64,000 bases of DNA from the NCBI GenBank assembly GCA_000314955.1, contig BAEM01000032.1, positions 279,609-343,608 on the forward strand. The letters run 5' to 3'. Positions 29,145-40,810 of the stretch are shown piece after piece; within the stretch, counting starts at the first letter, position 1, and the number at the start of each line of letters is the position of its first letter. The DNA comes from Paraglaciecola chathamensis S18K6 (GTDB taxonomy: Bacteria > Pseudomonadota > Gammaproteobacteria > Enterobacterales > Alteromonadaceae). The translations under genes were made by a program, and so were the position numbers. The notes beneath the pieces were generated by a model. The model was not told where the DNA came from. It searched no databases and worked only from the letters and a program-made list of their open reading frames with translations.

Positions 29145-29172
29145 TCGGTATCTCTCGGTTAGTTATGGTTAA

Positions 29173-30606
29173 TCAATGGGCTGGTACAAACTGCGCGACA
29201 CCTAAGGCATCGGTCTTATTCGTTTGTTTGGCTAATATAGCTTGGGGTGCCACATTGATACGTAAATTCATATCGGCCTCTTTACGCAGCACGTCACCGC
29301 GCAATGAGTTGGCAAATACATCGGTGATTTTGACATCGACAAATCCACCAATCATATCTGGCGTACCTTCAAAGTTAACCACTCGGTTATTTTCAGTACG
29401 TCCAGAAAGCTCCATCGGATTCTTCTTAGATGGGCCTTCAACTAAAATGCGCTGTTCACTATCGATCATATTACGTGCAATGCGTAACGCTTGTTGCGTA
29501 ATACGATTCTGTAGTAACTGTAATCGCTCTTTTTTCGTTGCTTCAGTTACATCGTCCGGCAAATCTGCTGCGGGAGTACCTGGGCGTGCACTGTAAATAA
29601 AGCTGAAACTTAAATCGAAATCCATAGCTTGAATTAAATCCATAGTCGCTTCAAAGTCAGCATCGCTTTCACCTGGAAAGCCAATAATAAAATCAGATGA
29701 CATACTTAAGTTCGGACGGATTTTTCTCAGTTTACGAATTTTCGATTTGTACTCTATAGCTGTATGGCCACGTTTCATTAAATTCAATACACGATCTGAA
29801 CCTGACTGAACGGGAAGATGTAAATGATCAACTAATTCAGGGATGGTCGCGTACGCTTCAATAATATCGTCAGTAAATTCAACTGGATGTGATGTGGTGT
29901 AGCGAATGCGATCGATTCCGTCAATAGAAGCAACCATTTCGAGCAACTCGGCAAAGGTACATATGGCGCCATCGTGATGAGGACCACGAAAGGCATTCAC
30001 ATTTTGACCTAACAGATTCACTTCACGCACGCCTTGTTCAGCCAATTGGGCCACTTCAAGCAATACATCATCTACCGGACGACTAACTTCTTCACCCCGG
30101 GTATAAGGAACAACGCAGAACGTGCAGTATTTAGAGCAGCCTTCCATGATCGATACAAACGCCGTTGGGCCCTCAGCTCTTGGTTCGGGCAGGCGATCAA
30201 ACTTTTCAATTTCAGGGAAGCTAATGTCGATGACTGACGCGCTGCCCCCTTTAATTTGATTAATCATTTCGGGCAAACGATGAAGGGTTTGCGGACCAAA
30301 TACTAAATCAACAAAAGGTGCACGCTGGCGAATGACCTGACCTTCCTGAGAGGCCACACAACCGCCAACACCAATAATGAGCTCTGGCTTGTCTTGCTTA
30401 AGGTTTTTCCAGCGGCCCAGTTGATGAAACACTTTTTCCTGTGCTTTTTCTCGAATAGAGCAGGTGTTAAGAAGTATAATATCGGCCTCTTCCGCGGTGT
30501 CTGCAACTTGATATCCATGGGTCGTATCCAATAAATCAGCCATCTTTTGCGAGTCATACTCGTTCATCTGACAGCCCCAAGTTTTAATAAAAAGTTTTTT
30601 AGTCAT
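29173..30606 (-). CDS. miaB: tRNA-2-methylthio-N6-dimethylallyladenosine synthase
   Basis: The protein has 477 residues. Three domains are visible: the N-terminal UPF0004 with its three cluster cysteines ([34 protein letters not shown]), the radical SAM domain with [15 protein letters not shown], and the C-terminal TRAM domain. It adds the methylthio group to i6A37 of tRNAs reading codons that start with U. It is the first gene of its operon. Confidence 0.96.
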   Translation of the reverse strand: MTKKLFIKTWGCQMNEYDSQKMADLLDTTHGYQVADTAEEADIILLNTCSIREKAQEKVFHQLGRWKNLKQDKPELIIGVGGCVASQEGQVIRQRAPFVDLVFGPQTLHRLPEMINQIKGGSASVIDISFPEIEKFDRLPEPRAEGPTAFVSIMEGCSKYCTFCVVPYTRGEEVSRPVDDVLLEVAQLAEQGVREVNLLGQNVNAFRGPHHDGAICTFAELLEMVASIDGIDRIRYTTSHPVEFTDDIIEAYATIPELVDHLHLPVQSGSDRVLNLMKRGHTAIEYKSKIRKLRKIRPNLSMSSDFIIGFPGESDADFEATMDLIQAMDFDLSFSFIYSARPGTPAADLPDDVTEATKKERLQLLQNRITQQALRIARNMIDSEQRILVEGPSKKNPMELSGRTENNRVVNFEGTPDMIGGFVDVKITDVFANSLRGDVLRKEADMNLRINVAPQAILAKQTNKTDALGVAQFVPAH

Positions 30607-31059
30607 AACGCCGTGTACTTACCTTTGATGTGAAATCTCTGCTTAACAAAGCAATGCAATCTATTGATGCCCCGAAATGCAAATGACAGCTAAATAACGA
30701 TATAGTGCCGTACGTGCAAAATTGAGCAAAATCGAACCGCGTATTTTACGGGTTATTATGACGCTAGGCTAGTTTTATCCGGTTGGAATAACGCAAAATT
30801 CCGAAGAATCTGCAGGGTTGTAAACGATATGTTCCACATTGGGCGATTTATAAGGGAAACATCAAAAGATAAACCGATGTCGGACGTGAATAACTATGCA
30901 ATTAGTGCAAGAACCTAGTATGTAAAATTATTCATTTTGGCGGGTCACTACTGTACATGTTTTCTGTAATCCAAGATGAGATTCATTCGTGCTAAATGCT
31001 ATTAAAGCGCATGAAGCCTTGATATTCTTGCGCTTCAGGATATTTCAAAGGCGTAATAA
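30607..31059. other. 453-bp divergent gap between miaB and kdsA
   Basis: No gene seen. The region should hold the promoters of both operons. AAAGGCGTAATAA just before 31060 is the kdsA ribosome site. Nothing else stands out. Confidence 0.5.
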
Positions 31060-31911
<852 letters not shown>

Positions 31912-31942
31912 CAGATATACATTTGACTAAACTGAGAGGTTT

Positions 31943-31971
31943 TGAGCATATCGGATGACCCGACATGCTCA
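31943..31971. terminator. Hairpin after kdsA
   Basis: TGAGCAT and ATGCTCA pair, with an inner TCGG/CCGA, but no U run follows. It is a weak terminator or an mRNA-end stabiliser. Confidence 0.4.
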
Positions 31972-32020
31972 GAACGTCTAGATAAAAATGCGTTAATTCT
32001 TTAAATGAATAACGCGTATA

Positions 32021-32308
32021 TTATTCTGATAAGGTCGCTGTTTGTGGGGCATTGCCAGCGCGCTTGTCTTGTGTAAGTGCAACGGCTTGTTGGCTATCAC
32101 CTAAACTTTTTTCAAGGCCTGTTACGATAGCGTTTAATGCGTGTGAGCTATCAGTGTTGCTGATATCAGCTAGCATAGATTGTAAATTTGCTTCGATTTG
32201 TTCTGTAACATACATAGCAGTAAGGTCGAATTCTTGCGCAAACGTGGACTGACTGAATACTAATGCAAATAAACTGCTTAAAACTAAATTTTTACGATTT
32301 TTCATCAT
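32021..32308 (-). CDS. Small exported protein of unknown function
   Basis: About 95 residues with a clear signal peptide ending SQSTFAQ|EFD. The mature part (about 70 residues) is acidic and probably helical (YVTEQIEANLQSMLADI, AIVTGLEKSLGDSQQAV), with no cysteines and no family I recognise. AGG upstream fits an ATG at 32308 (or 32305); the in-frame GTG at 32314 sits on that ribosome site. It lies alone between kdsA and gcvA, on the opposite strand. Confidence 0.65.
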   Translation of the reverse strand: MMKNRKNLVLSSLFALVFSQSTFAQEFDLTAMYVTEQIEANLQSMLADISNTDSSHALNAIVTGLEKSLGDSQQAVALTQDKRAGNAPQTATLSE

Positions 32309-32524
32309 TATCACCTAAAGTATATTAATGTTATATGTAAACATATTCACTTAATTGTTAAATAAATACGCATATTGTTAACCCTTGTTTTAAAAGGGTA
32401 TTTATCTTTGACGGATTAAATAATATACAATTATTGTGCGTTATGAAAATGACAATAAGTATGGTTATGGATTAGAAAAACTAATAATGGTACGCTTGGC
32501 TGAAATTCCTCTAGTGCTGACGTT

Positions 32525-33433
32525 ATGAATCGTAGGTTACCTCCACTTAATGCGCTCAAAGCCTTTGAAGCGGCTGCTCGGCATTTGAGTTTTACCCGAG
32601 CTGCAGATGAGTTGTTCGTGACGCAGGCCGCAGTGAGCCATCAAATCAAATCATTAGAAGAGTTTTTATCGATGAAACTCTTTATGCGTAAAAATCGATC
32701 TTTGCTTTTAACGGAAGAAGGTCAGGGGTATTACTTAGATCTCAAAGATATTTTCCAAGCATTGCAAGAGGCCACACAGCGGTTACTCGCGCGAGGGGAA
32801 AAGGGGGCCATTACAGTGGCATTACCTCCAAGTTTTGCCATTCAATGGCTTGTACCGCGCTTAAATCAATTTAGCCAGTCTAACCCTGATATCGATATTC
32901 GTATTAAAGCGGTGGATTTTGATGAGGGCTTTCTAACGGACGATGTAGATGTCGCGATTTATTATGGTCGCGGTAAGTGGCCGAATGTATATGCCCAAAA
33001 ACTTCATACCGAATATTTGACACCGGTATGCTCACCGCTGCTTTTTCAAGGGCAGAAGCCGTTAGAAAAGCTATCTGACCTAAAGCATCACTTATTGCTC
33101 CATGATTCATCAAGAGAAGCCTGGAAAAACTGGATCAAGCATTTCCATATATCCGGCGTTAACGTTAATCAGGGGGCCATATTCAGTCACTCTATGCTGG
33201 TATTACAAGCAGCCGCGTTAGGCCAAGGTATAGCGTTGGGTCACAGTGTACTTGCGCGCCCTGAGATTGAATCTGGGCGCTTGGTTTGCCCGTTTGATGA
33301 ACGATTGATTGCCACCAATGCTTATTATGCTGTGTGTCATCAGTCACAAGCTGAATTAGGTAAAATAGTGGCATTCTTGCAATGGCTGCAAAGCCAAGTA
33401 GAAGATGAACAGGAGAATGATGATTTTAACTGA
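32525..33433 (+). CDS. gcvA: LysR-family regulator GcvA
   Basis: The protein has 302 residues. The N-terminal helix-turn-helix LSFTRAADELFVTQAAVSHQ (about 22-41) and the following RKNRSLLLTEEGQGYYLDLKD (split here: RKNRSLLLTEEGQG then YYLDLKD) are very close to E. coli GcvA, which controls the glycine cleavage operon. LPPSFAIQWLVPRL and DVDVAIYYGRGKWP are also GcvA-like. The order gcvA ... ygdD-rlmM agrees with E. coli and supports the name. It probably responds to glycine and purines; the gcv operon is not in the window. Confidence 0.88.
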   Translation: MNRRLPPLNALKAFEAAARHLSFTRAADELFVTQAAVSHQIKSLEEFLSMKLFMRKNRSLLLTEEGQGYYLDLKDIFQALQEATQRLLARGEKGAITVALPPSFAIQWLVPRLNQFSQSNPDIDIRIKAVDFDEGFLTDDVDVAIYYGRGKWPNVYAQKLHTEYLTPVCSPLLFQGQKPLEKLSDLKHHLLLHDSSREAWKNWIKHFHISGVNVNQGAIFSHSMLVLQAAALGQGIALGHSVLARPEIESGRLVCPFDERLIATNAYYAVCHQSQAELGKIVAFLQWLQSQVEDEQENDDFN

Positions 33434-34037
33434 TAACGCACAAACGCCTATTGCCCACATAATATTAGCTCATGGCGCCGGGGCAGGCATGAATAGTGAA
33501 TTCATGGAGACGGTGGCAATGCTATTTGCGAAACGCCACGTTAGCGTTACGCGCTTTGATTTTGAATATATGCAAAAAGCGGCATTGTTAAACCGTCGTC
33601 AACCACCGGATAGAATGCCCAAACTACAAGCATACTTTGAGCACATTATTGCGTCATTAGACGTAACCGTTCCGCTTTTTATCGGTGGTAAGTCTATGGG
33701 CGGTCGCGTAGCATCCATCGTATTAGATGAGTCACTCGCGGCAGGGGGAATTTGTTTCGGCTATCCATTTCACCCTCCCGGTAAGTTAGACAAACTAAGA
33801 ACTGCGCATTTAGAAGTGTTACAAAAACCATTATTTGTCGTTCAAGGTAGCCGTGATACCTTCGGTACGCAGGACGAAGTAAAAAGTTATTCTTTGCCAA
33901 GTAACATTGAAACGCACTTTTTGGCCGATGGTGACCATAGCTTTAAGCCGCGTAAGCGTTCAGGATTCACCCAAGATGCACATATTTTGGAAGCGGTTAA
34001 TGCAAGCGTCGCGTTTATTGAGCGGCAGGTAGCATAA
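33420..34037 (+). CDS. TEX30/KANL3-like alpha/beta hydrolase
   Basis: The protein has about 205 residues, a compact alpha/beta hydrolase. The nucleophile elbow is GGKSMGGRVAS; the probable Asp and His are in VQGSRDTFG and DGDHSFKPRKRSG. HGAGAGMNSEFM near the start is the oxyanion loop. The family is widespread in bacteria with no firm substrate. GGAG at 33412-33415 best fits the ATG at 33420; an ATG at 33405 lies upstream. The reading overlaps the end of gcvA by 14 bp, so the two are coupled. It sits between gcvA and ygdD, which are neighbours in E. coli. Confidence 0.8.
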   Translation: MILTDNAQTPIAHIILAHGAGAGMNSEFMETVAMLFAKRHVSVTRFDFEYMQKAALLNRRQPPDRMPKLQAYFEHIIASLDVTVPLFIGGKSMGGRVASIVLDESLAAGGICFGYPFHPPGKLDKLRTAHLEVLQKPLFVVQGSRDTFGTQDEVKSYSLPSNIETHFLADGDHSFKPRKRSGFTQDAHILEAVNASVAFIERQVA

Positions 34038-34111
34038 TATAGCGTTATCAACGAAATGTGTTATTTACGCAGCTCTTAATGATGAATAGTCAGGTGTGAA
34101 AGGAAAGTGAA

Positions 34112-34486
34112 ATGAAGATTTACCTTGTCATCGGCACGGTCAGTGCGATGCTTGCCGTTATACTCGGCGCATTCGCCGCTCACGGGTTGAAAAATCAATT
34201 GTCGGAGCAGCTTTTAGCGGTGTTCCAAACGGGCGTTCAGTATCAGATGTACCACAGCTTAGGGCTAATTTTATTGGTCTTAACAGCACAATTTATGCCT
34301 AGTGCGCAGCTTGTATGGTCAGCTGGATTTATGAGTGCTGGCATAATGCTTTTCAGTGGCAGTTTATATTTATTAGCCATTACAGGTATTAAATGGTTCG
34401 GGCCGGTTACGCCCATCGGTGGGCTTTGTTTTATCATTGCCTGGGGTTTATTTATTTTTGCAGCATTCAAAGGATTAAAATTGTAG
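34112..34486 (+). CDS. ygdD: DUF423 membrane protein YgdD
   Basis: The protein has 124 residues and four hydrophobic helices. The DUF423 pattern is visible: GAFAAHGLKNQL, FQTGVQYQMYHSLGLIL, FSGSLYLLAITG and FGPVTPIGGLCFIIAW. Function is unknown. Its TAG is followed at once by the ATG of rlmM, so they are translated as a pair. AAAGGAAAGTGA precedes the ATG. Confidence 0.9.
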   Translation: MKIYLVIGTVSAMLAVILGAFAAHGLKNQLSEQLLAVFQTGVQYQMYHSLGLILLVLTAQFMPSAQLVWSAGFMSAGIMLFSGSLYLLAITGIKWFGPVTPIGGLCFIIAWGLFIFAAFKGLKL

Positions 34487-35557
34487 ATGGCTGGGTTAGC
34501 GTTATATTGTCGTACAGGGTTCGAGAAAGATTTAGCCAATGAGGTCTTAGAAAAAAGCGCAGAGCTGAATGTTTACGGTTATCCAGAGCTCAAAGCCAAC
34601 AGTGGATTAGTACTGTTCCATTGTTATCAAGAACAGGATGCAGACGCATTAGCCAAAAAATTGCCCTTGTCTAGCTTGATATTTGCCCGCCAGCTTTTTG
34701 CTTTTAGTGAGCGTTGTGAGCAGTTAGACACCAATGATCGAATTGGTCCAATCTTAAACGGCTGTATTGAATTTCCCGAATGCGGGGAATTACGTGTTGA
34801 ACATGCTGACAGCACTGAAGGGCGCGAAATTTCAAAATTTTGCCGAAAAATAAGTGTTCCTCTGCGCCAAGCGCTTAGAGGCAAGCGCATTTTAACTCCG
34901 TTAGAGCGCAGCAATTTACCCGTGTGCCATGTGTATTTTGAAGACAGCACCACGGCTATTGTTGGGTACTCTTATCCTGAAAATAATTCGCCGCACCCGT
35001 TAGGCATTTTACGTTTAAAGTTTCCAAATGAGGCGCCTAGTCGCTCCACGTTAAAACTCGATGAAGCATTTCAATTGTTTATCCCTAAAAAAGAACACGG
35101 TAAACGTTTGTCCGGAGGATTACACGCAGTGGATTTAGGTGCTTGTCCAGGAGGCTGGACTTACCAATTGGTTAAAAGGGGGATGTTTGTCGAAGCGGTA
35201 GACAATGGTGCGATGGACGAAGCATTGATGGCTACAGGCCAAGTTCGTTACTGTCCAGAAGATGGTTTTAAATTTCAGCCGCGCAAGAATAATGTGTATT
35301 GGTTAGTATGCGACATGATCGAGCAGCCACAACGAGTTGCTAAATTAATGGCAACTTGGATTGCGACTAAGCGCTGTGAAGAAACCGTGTTTAACCTTAA
35401 GTTACCGATGAAAAAACGTTACGAGTCCGTTAAAGAAGCATTGGAAATCATCGATCAGTGTATTGATCAACATCGCGCTGGGCCGTATGATCTGCGAGTT
35501 AAACACTTGTATCATGATCGAGAAGAGGTAACCGTTCACCTACGGTTGAAAACGTAG
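34487..35557 (+). CDS. rlmM: 23S rRNA 2'-O-ribose methyltransferase RlmM (C2498)
   Basis: The protein has 356 residues. An N-terminal THUMP-like part is followed by the Rossmann methyltransferase domain with the AdoMet loop VDLGACPGGWTYQLVKRG (about 215-232) and the Lys-Asp-Lys-Glu catalytic pattern (K...D in VYWLVCDMIEQP, K in FNLKLPMKKRY). It methylates C2498 in the 23S peptidyltransferase centre. Directly joined to ygdD, as in E. coli. Confidence 0.93.
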   Translation: MAGLALYCRTGFEKDLANEVLEKSAELNVYGYPELKANSGLVLFHCYQEQDADALAKKLPLSSLIFARQLFAFSERCEQLDTNDRIGPILNGCIEFPECGELRVEHADSTEGREISKFCRKISVPLRQALRGKRILTPLERSNLPVCHVYFEDSTTAIVGYSYPENNSPHPLGILRLKFPNEAPSRSTLKLDEAFQLFIPKKEHGKRLSGGLHAVDLGACPGGWTYQLVKRGMFVEAVDNGAMDEALMATGQVRYCPEDGFKFQPRKNNVYWLVCDMIEQPQRVAKLMATWIATKRCEETVFNLKLPMKKRYESVKEALEIIDQCIDQHRAGPYDLRVKHLYHDREEVTVHLRLKT

Positions 35558-35719
35558 TACAGCGTATTACTCATAGGTAACGAAACTTTACACTATAAAA
35601 AACAACAAGTTATAAGTATTGTGTAAGCTGATTATATGTTTAGCTAGCTGAATTAAACAGTGCGTAGATGTAAGCGATCAGTATAATAATGAACAGAACA
35701 TAGACAGTAGTGACATTAA

Positions 35720-36244
35720 ATGAAGAACATTGAAATAGAAGATGATTTATACGCCTATATAGCGTCACAAACGCAGCATATTGGTGAGACGGCCTCAGAT
35801 ATTCTGCGCCGTTTGGTTATGCCAGAAAACACAGTCGTAAAAACGGTCGTTGCGCCTAAACCAAGCACTACAACAAAAGCTCCGACAGGGGATGTATTTA
35901 GTCAAATTACCACAAAAGATTTGCTTGAATACCCCAAGATGGTCGAGCGTTTTCTAAAGATTTTGTCAGTTCTGGAAAGCATACATGGCTCTCAGTTCGA
36001 CGAAGTACTCACGTTAAGTGGCAGAAACCGCGTTTATTTTGCTAAAGACAAAGAAACGTTGTTGCAAGCCAGTAGCGTGACAAACCCAAAACAGATTGGT
36101 GAGTCCGCGTTTTGGGTTATGACTAACAATAATACAGCTAAGAAGGCGTCGTTAATTAAAGAAGTCGCAGAAGTATTAGGTTACAACGCGAACGATAGTC
36201 AACGCTTAGCCGCATTATTTGCACCGGAATTATATGAAGACTAA
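35720..36244 (+). CDS. seqA: Negative regulator of replication initiation SeqA
   Basis: The protein has 174 residues. The N-terminal oligomerisation part begins MKNIEIEDDLYAYIASQ, and the C-terminal part that binds hemimethylated GATC contains RNRVYFAKDKETLLQAS and PKQIGESAFWVMTNNNTAKK. SeqA implies Dam methylation in this organism. It is 13 bp before pgm, the same order as in E. coli. The linker (about 40-70) is long and rich in Pro, Thr and Lys. Confidence 0.94.
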   Translation: MKNIEIEDDLYAYIASQTQHIGETASDILRRLVMPENTVVKTVVAPKPSTTTKAPTGDVFSQITTKDLLEYPKMVERFLKILSVLESIHGSQFDEVLTLSGRNRVYFAKDKETLLQASSVTNPKQIGESAFWVMTNNNTAKKASLIKEVAEVLGYNANDSQRLAALFAPELYED

Positions 36245-36257
36245 CTAAAGGATCTAC

Positions 36258-37907
36258 ATGGCTATTCACTCAGAAGCAGGTAAACCCGCGTCACAAGAAC
36301 AACTCGTTAACGTTGCGCATTTAATTAGTGCCTATTACAGCAATAAACCTGATAAAAGTGACGTAAGCCAAGGGGTAACGTTTGGTACATCAGGGCACCG
36401 TGGAAGTGCATTTAAAAACACTTTTACCGATACCCATATTGCGGCAATCAGCCAAGCATTAGCTGAATATCGCACGGCTAATAAGATTTCTGGACCTATG
36501 TATGTAGGTATGGATACCCACGCTTTATCTGAAGCTGCCTTCACCACTGCTATTGAAGTACTAGCAGCGAATGAAGTCAATTTGGTGGTGCAACAGGACC
36601 GAGGTTACACGCCAACGCCTGTAATTAGTCATGCCATTCTTGATTACAATGAAGGAAGAACGTCAGCCTTAGCGGATGGCGTAGTCATTACACCGTCGCA
36701 CAATCCCCCTGAAGACGGTGGCTTTAAATATAATCCACCTCACGGCGGCCCCGCCGACAGTGATGTAACGAATCAAATTCAAGCTCGCGCCAATGAATTA
36801 ATCCAAGGTGATTTGCAAGACGTCAAGCGTATGCCTTATCAAATTGCCTGCGATACGGGCTTAGTACAAGAAGTCGACTTTGCTGATAACTATATTAATC
36901 AGTTAGATCAGGTTATCGACATGCAGGCTATTGCTGATGCTGGTTTAAAACTGGGAACAGATCCCCTAGGTGGTGCAGGTCTTCACTACTGGGACAAAAT
37001 TGCAAAGCGTTATGGCTTAAATATAGAAGTGGTTAATCAAAAGGTCGATCACCAATTTGCGTTTATGCGCCGCGACAAAGATGGCAAATTGCGTATGGAT
37101 TGTTCATCACCTTATGCCATGGCTGGTTTAATTGATTTGAAAGATCGATTTGACTTGGCATTTGGTAATGATCCTGACTTTGACCGCCACGGTATTGTGA
37201 CCAAGACAAACGGCTTGATGAACCCAAATCACTATCTCGCTGTGGCCATAGAATATCTGTATTCACACCGTAAGGATTGGCCAGCAGGTTTGAAAGTGGG
37301 CAAAACACTGGTGTCCAGCAGTATGATTGACCGCGTAGCACAGGATGCTGATTTAACCGTGGCAGAAATGCCGGTGGGCTTTAAATGGTTTGTGCAAGGT
37401 TTACTCAATAGCCAAATTGGTTTCGCAGGTGAGGAAAGTGCCGGTGGGATCTTCTTGCGTCGTAACGGTAAGCCATGGGCGACGGACAAAGATGGCATTA
37501 TTTTATGTTTGCTAGCGGCCGAAATACTTGCGGTAACGGGTAAAGATCCAAGTGAACATTATCAAGCCTTTACCGAAAAATTTGGTGCGCCGTTATACAC
37601 TCGTATTGATGTTGCAGCCACGCACGCACAGAAGCAAGCGCTGAGCAAAGCTGATAAAAACGCAATCACTTCGACCGAGTTAGCAGGTGAGCCTATTGTG
37701 TCGATTCAGACCCATGCATCAGGCAATAATGCGGCTATCGGAGGGGTTAAAGTAGCCACTGAGAACGGTTGGTTTGCTGCTCGCCCCTCAGGCACCGAAG
37801 AGATTTATAAAATATACGCTGAGAGCTTTAATGGTGAAAAGCATTTACAGCTTTTGATCGAAGAAGCACAGAATCTCGTGGCGCGTATATTTGAAAGTGT
37901 CGTTTAA
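36258..37907 (+). CDS. pgm: Phosphoglucomutase (alpha-D-glucose-phosphate specific)
   Basis: The protein has 549 residues. It interconverts glucose 1-phosphate and glucose 6-phosphate. The phosphoserine loop is ITPSHNPPEDGGFKYNPP with S147; the metal loop is FGNDPDFDRHG; the sugar loop is GEESAGG; the phosphate loop is RPSGTEEIYKIY. Transcribed after seqA and before glgP, so phosphorolysis of glycogen or maltodextrin feeds it. AAAGGA precedes the ATG. A strong terminator follows. Confidence 0.96.
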   Translation: MAIHSEAGKPASQEQLVNVAHLISAYYSNKPDKSDVSQGVTFGTSGHRGSAFKNTFTDTHIAAISQALAEYRTANKISGPMYVGMDTHALSEAAFTTAIEVLAANEVNLVVQQDRGYTPTPVISHAILDYNEGRTSALADGVVITPSHNPPEDGGFKYNPPHGGPADSDVTNQIQARANELIQGDLQDVKRMPYQIACDTGLVQEVDFADNYINQLDQVIDMQAIADAGLKLGTDPLGGAGLHYWDKIAKRYGLNIEVVNQKVDHQFAFMRRDKDGKLRMDCSSPYAMAGLIDLKDRFDLAFGNDPDFDRHGIVTKTNGLMNPNHYLAVAIEYLYSHRKDWPAGLKVGKTLVSSSMIDRVAQDADLTVAEMPVGFKWFVQGLLNSQIGFAGEESAGGIFLRRNGKPWATDKDGIILCLLAAEILAVTGKDPSEHYQAFTEKFGAPLYTRIDVAATHAQKQALSKADKNAITSTELAGEPIVSIQTHASGNNAAIGGVKVATENGWFAARPSGTEEIYKIYAESFNGEKHLQLLIEEAQNLVARIFESVV

Positions 37908-37967
37908 AGATTAATTGTTTCTTTTATGTTATCAGTAATGAATTGAATTGTTGTAAATGTATTTTTT

Positions 37968-38002
37968 AAAGGCGGTTGAATACGTATTCAGCCGCCTTTT
38001 TT
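37968..38002 (+). terminator. Terminator between pgm and glgP with an embedded LacI-like palindrome
   Basis: GGCGGTTGAATAC pairs with GTATTCAGCCGCC (one G-U) and is followed by TTTTTT. The middle, TTGAATACGTATTCAG (37976-37991), resembles the candidate LacI-type operator upstream of the maltodextrin transporter gene at 49590-49605. Confidence 0.85.
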
Positions 38003-38139
38003 GTTTTATTAACGTATTTTTAACAGAAAACTGTGCTTTTTCCTGCTAAAACTATCTCAAGTTTATTTATGTAATTTTATTACGGTTTGTAATAGCTGTA
38101 TGTTAACCATATTTTAACAAATAAAGATGAGATAGCATT

Positions 38140-40650
38140 ATGACAACAAAAAGCCCTAAACGAACAACAGTCAAACAAAAGACCAGTAAGACAGCTTCGG
38201 CTAGTTCTGTGCCATTAAGCAAAGCCGACCTGAAAGCATCCATTGTTAAACACCTACATTGCTCCTTAGGGACAGACGAAAACAAAGCGAATAATCACGC
38301 ATGGTGGAAAGCAACGTGTGCCTCTGTTCAAGAGCATGTCTTAGAAGGTTTGCGTAAAACCCAGAAGTCTCATTATTTAAACGACACCCGTGCGGTGCAT
38401 TATTTTTCTGCTGAGTTTTTGATGGGTCGTTTAATGTCAAATAACCTGCATAATCTGGGTTTGTTTGATGCAACCGAAAAAGCCCTTAATGAACTTGGGG
38501 TCAACCTCACTGATATTATGGAAGAAGAGCCTGACATGGCGTTGGGCAATGGTGGGCTTGGCCGTTTGGCAGCTTGTTTTATTGACTCACTCGCCACGTT
38601 AGATTTACCTGCTGTAGGTTATGGTTTGCATTATGAGCACGGTTTATTTAGACAAGAAATAAAAAATGGCGAGCAGATTGAAAGACCGGACAGCTGGCGC
38701 GATTATGGCAATCCGTGGGAAATTTGCCGTCCTGAGTCAATCCAAGATATACCGCTATTTGGCTACGTAGAAACGAAATACGGTGAAAATGGCCGGATCA
38801 ATAAAGAGTGGCATCCTGGCTTAATTGTCAAAGGTTTGCCTTGGGATATCCCAGTGGTTGGTTATGGCGGCAAAACCGTCAATGTTTTACGTTTATGGCA
38901 AAGCCAAGCATCAGATTATTTCAACTGGGATGTATTTAATGCAGGTGGCTATGTGGATGCCCAGAAAGAAAACGTGCAGGCCGAAACCATCTCTAAAGTA
39001 CTTTACCCGAATGATGAAACAGATGCGGGCAAAGACCTACGTCTTATTCAGCAGTATTTCTTTAGTGCATGTTCACTCAAAGATATTATTCGCCGCTACA
39101 AACGTGCGCATGGGGACGATTGGAGCCGTTTCTCGGACCAAGTGGTGATCCAGCTAAATGATACCCATCCTGCGGTGGCGATCCCTGAGCTTATGAGAAT
39201 CTTGATCGACCGAGCCGAACTGGATTGGGACTACGCGTGGAGTATCTGTAGCAAAACATTTGCTTATACTAATCACACCTTATTGCCTGAGGCACTAGAG
39301 AAATGGCCTGCGCGTATGTTTGAAAGAATTTTACCACGTCATTTAGAGATTATTTATGAGATTAATCGTCGTTTTATGGACGAAGTTGAGGCCGTTTGGC
39401 CTGGCAATAACGACATCAAACGCAAGTTGTCTATCATCGAAGAAGGCCCAGATAAGATGGTGCGCATGGGCAATCTATCGGTTATTGGCTCTTTCGCGGT
39501 CAACGGGGTAGCGGAAATTCATTCAGAGCTGGTTAAGAAAGATTTATTCCCTGAATTCAATCATATGTGGCCAAATAAACTAACAAATGTAACTAACGGT
39601 ATTACGCCGCGGCGTTGGTTAAAAGCCTGTAACCCAGCATTATCCAAGTTGATTGATAGCAAGATTGGTGCTGACTGGCCGTTAAATTTGGATAAATTGC
39701 AGGGCTTAACTGAGTTTGCTGATGACGCTAAATTTAAAAAACAGTTCATGAAGATTAAGCGTGACAACAAAGTACAGTTAGCCAAAGAAGTACTTGCACT
39801 TACCGGTGTCGAAATTGACCCTGATGCGATATTTGATGTGCAGATTAAACGCCTACACGAATACAAGCGTCAACACTTAAACCTTTTATACATTATGGCC
39901 TTGTATCGTCGTTTGTTGGAAAACCCCAATTACGATATGCACCCTAGAGTATTTTTATTCGGCGCAAAAGCGGCACCTGGTTATAAGTTAGCCAAGGATA
40001 TTATCTATGCCATTAATAAAGTGGCTGAAAAAATCAATAATGATGCTCGGGTTAACCATAAACTGAAGGTCGTTTTTTTGCCAAACTATCGCGTTAGCTT
40101 GGCAGAGAAAATGATCCCTGCGGCCGATATCTCTGAGCAAATATCAACCGCCGGTAAAGAAGCATCTGGTACAGGTAACATGAAGTTATCTCTAAACGGC
40201 GCTTTAACGGTCGGTACGCTGGACGGTGCAAATATCGAAATTGCTGAAGAAGTAGGTGACGAGAATATTTTCATTTTCGGCTTAACCGTGGATGAAGTCG
40301 AAGCTCTTGATAAGAAAGGGTATAACCCGTTTGATTACTACGACAATAACCGCGAATTAAAAGCGGTACTTGATTGGCTAGACAGTGACTATTTCACCCC
40401 TGGAAAACCTGGCGCATTATCGTCTTTAAAACGCAGTATGCTAGAAGGAGGCGATCAATATAAAGTCCTCGCTGATTTTGTGTCTTACAGTGAAGCGCAG
40501 TCACTTGCTGATAAAGCATACAAAGACGCTGACAAATGGGCGCGAATGGCGATCCTAAATACTGCCCAAATGGGAAAATTCACCTCAGATCGGTCTATAA
40601 AAGATTATGTAAAGCGCATTTGGAAGCTTGATCCATGCAAAGTTGAGTAG
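38140..40650 (+). CDS. glgP: Glycogen/maltodextrin phosphorylase
   Basis: The protein has 836 residues and is a GT35 phosphorylase that releases glucose 1-phosphate from alpha-1,4-glucans. The PLP-binding region is [20 protein letters not shown] with Lys682. Other marks: [65 protein letters not shown]. The first ~25 residues are a basic, low-complexity tail rich in Lys, Thr and Ser, absent from many homologues. Glycogen and maltodextrin forms cannot be told apart here. It has no other glg gene beside it. Confidence 0.95.
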   Translation: MTTKSPKRTTVKQKTSKTASASSVPLSKADLKASIVKHLHCSLGTDENKANNHAWWKATCASVQEHVLEGLRKTQKSHYLNDTRAVHYFSAEFLMGRLMSNNLHNLGLFDATEKALNELGVNLTDIMEEEPDMALGNGGLGRLAACFIDSLATLDLPAVGYGLHYEHGLFRQEIKNGEQIERPDSWRDYGNPWEICRPESIQDIPLFGYVETKYGENGRINKEWHPGLIVKGLPWDIPVVGYGGKTVNVLRLWQSQASDYFNWDVFNAGGYVDAQKENVQAETISKVLYPNDETDAGKDLRLIQQYFFSACSLKDIIRRYKRAHGDDWSRFSDQVVIQLNDTHPAVAIPELMRILIDRAELDWDYAWSICSKTFAYTNHTLLPEALEKWPARMFERILPRHLEIIYEINRRFMDEVEAVWPGNNDIKRKLSIIEEGPDKMVRMGNLSVIGSFAVNGVAEIHSELVKKDLFPEFNHMWPNKLTNVTNGITPRRWLKACNPALSKLIDSKIGADWPLNLDKLQGLTEFADDAKFKKQFMKIKRDNKVQLAKEVLALTGVEIDPDAIFDVQIKRLHEYKRQHLNLLYIMALYRRLLENPNYDMHPRVFLFGAKAAPGYKLAKDIIYAINKVAEKINNDARVNHKLKVVFLPNYRVSLAEKMIPAADISEQISTAGKEASGTGNMKLSLNGALTVGTLDGANIEIAEEVGDENIFIFGLTVDEVEALDKKGYNPFDYYDNNRELKAVLDWLDSDYFTPGKPGALSSLKRSMLEGGDQYKVLADFVSYSEAQSLADKAYKDADKWARMAILNTAQMGKFTSDRSIKDYVKRIWKLDPCKVE

Positions 40651-40727
40651 TATTAATGCTTTCTTACCTTTAAAGGTGTAATGGCTTTAACCCCAGCCAT
40701 TTTCCTGTAGACTATTACGCTATATGT

Positions 40728-40756
40728 AAGGCTCTAACGCTGCTTAGAGCCTTTTT
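40728..40756 (+). terminator. Rho-independent terminator after glgP
   Basis: AAGGCTCTAA pairs with TTAGAGCCTT, followed by TTT. A second hairpin, AATGGCT/AGCCATT, lies just upstream at about 40679-40701. Confidence 0.75.
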
Positions 40757-40810
40757 CCTAAACAAAAATAGACACTCAGTGTCAGAAGTATTTGGGGTTG
40801 ATTTATTTGC

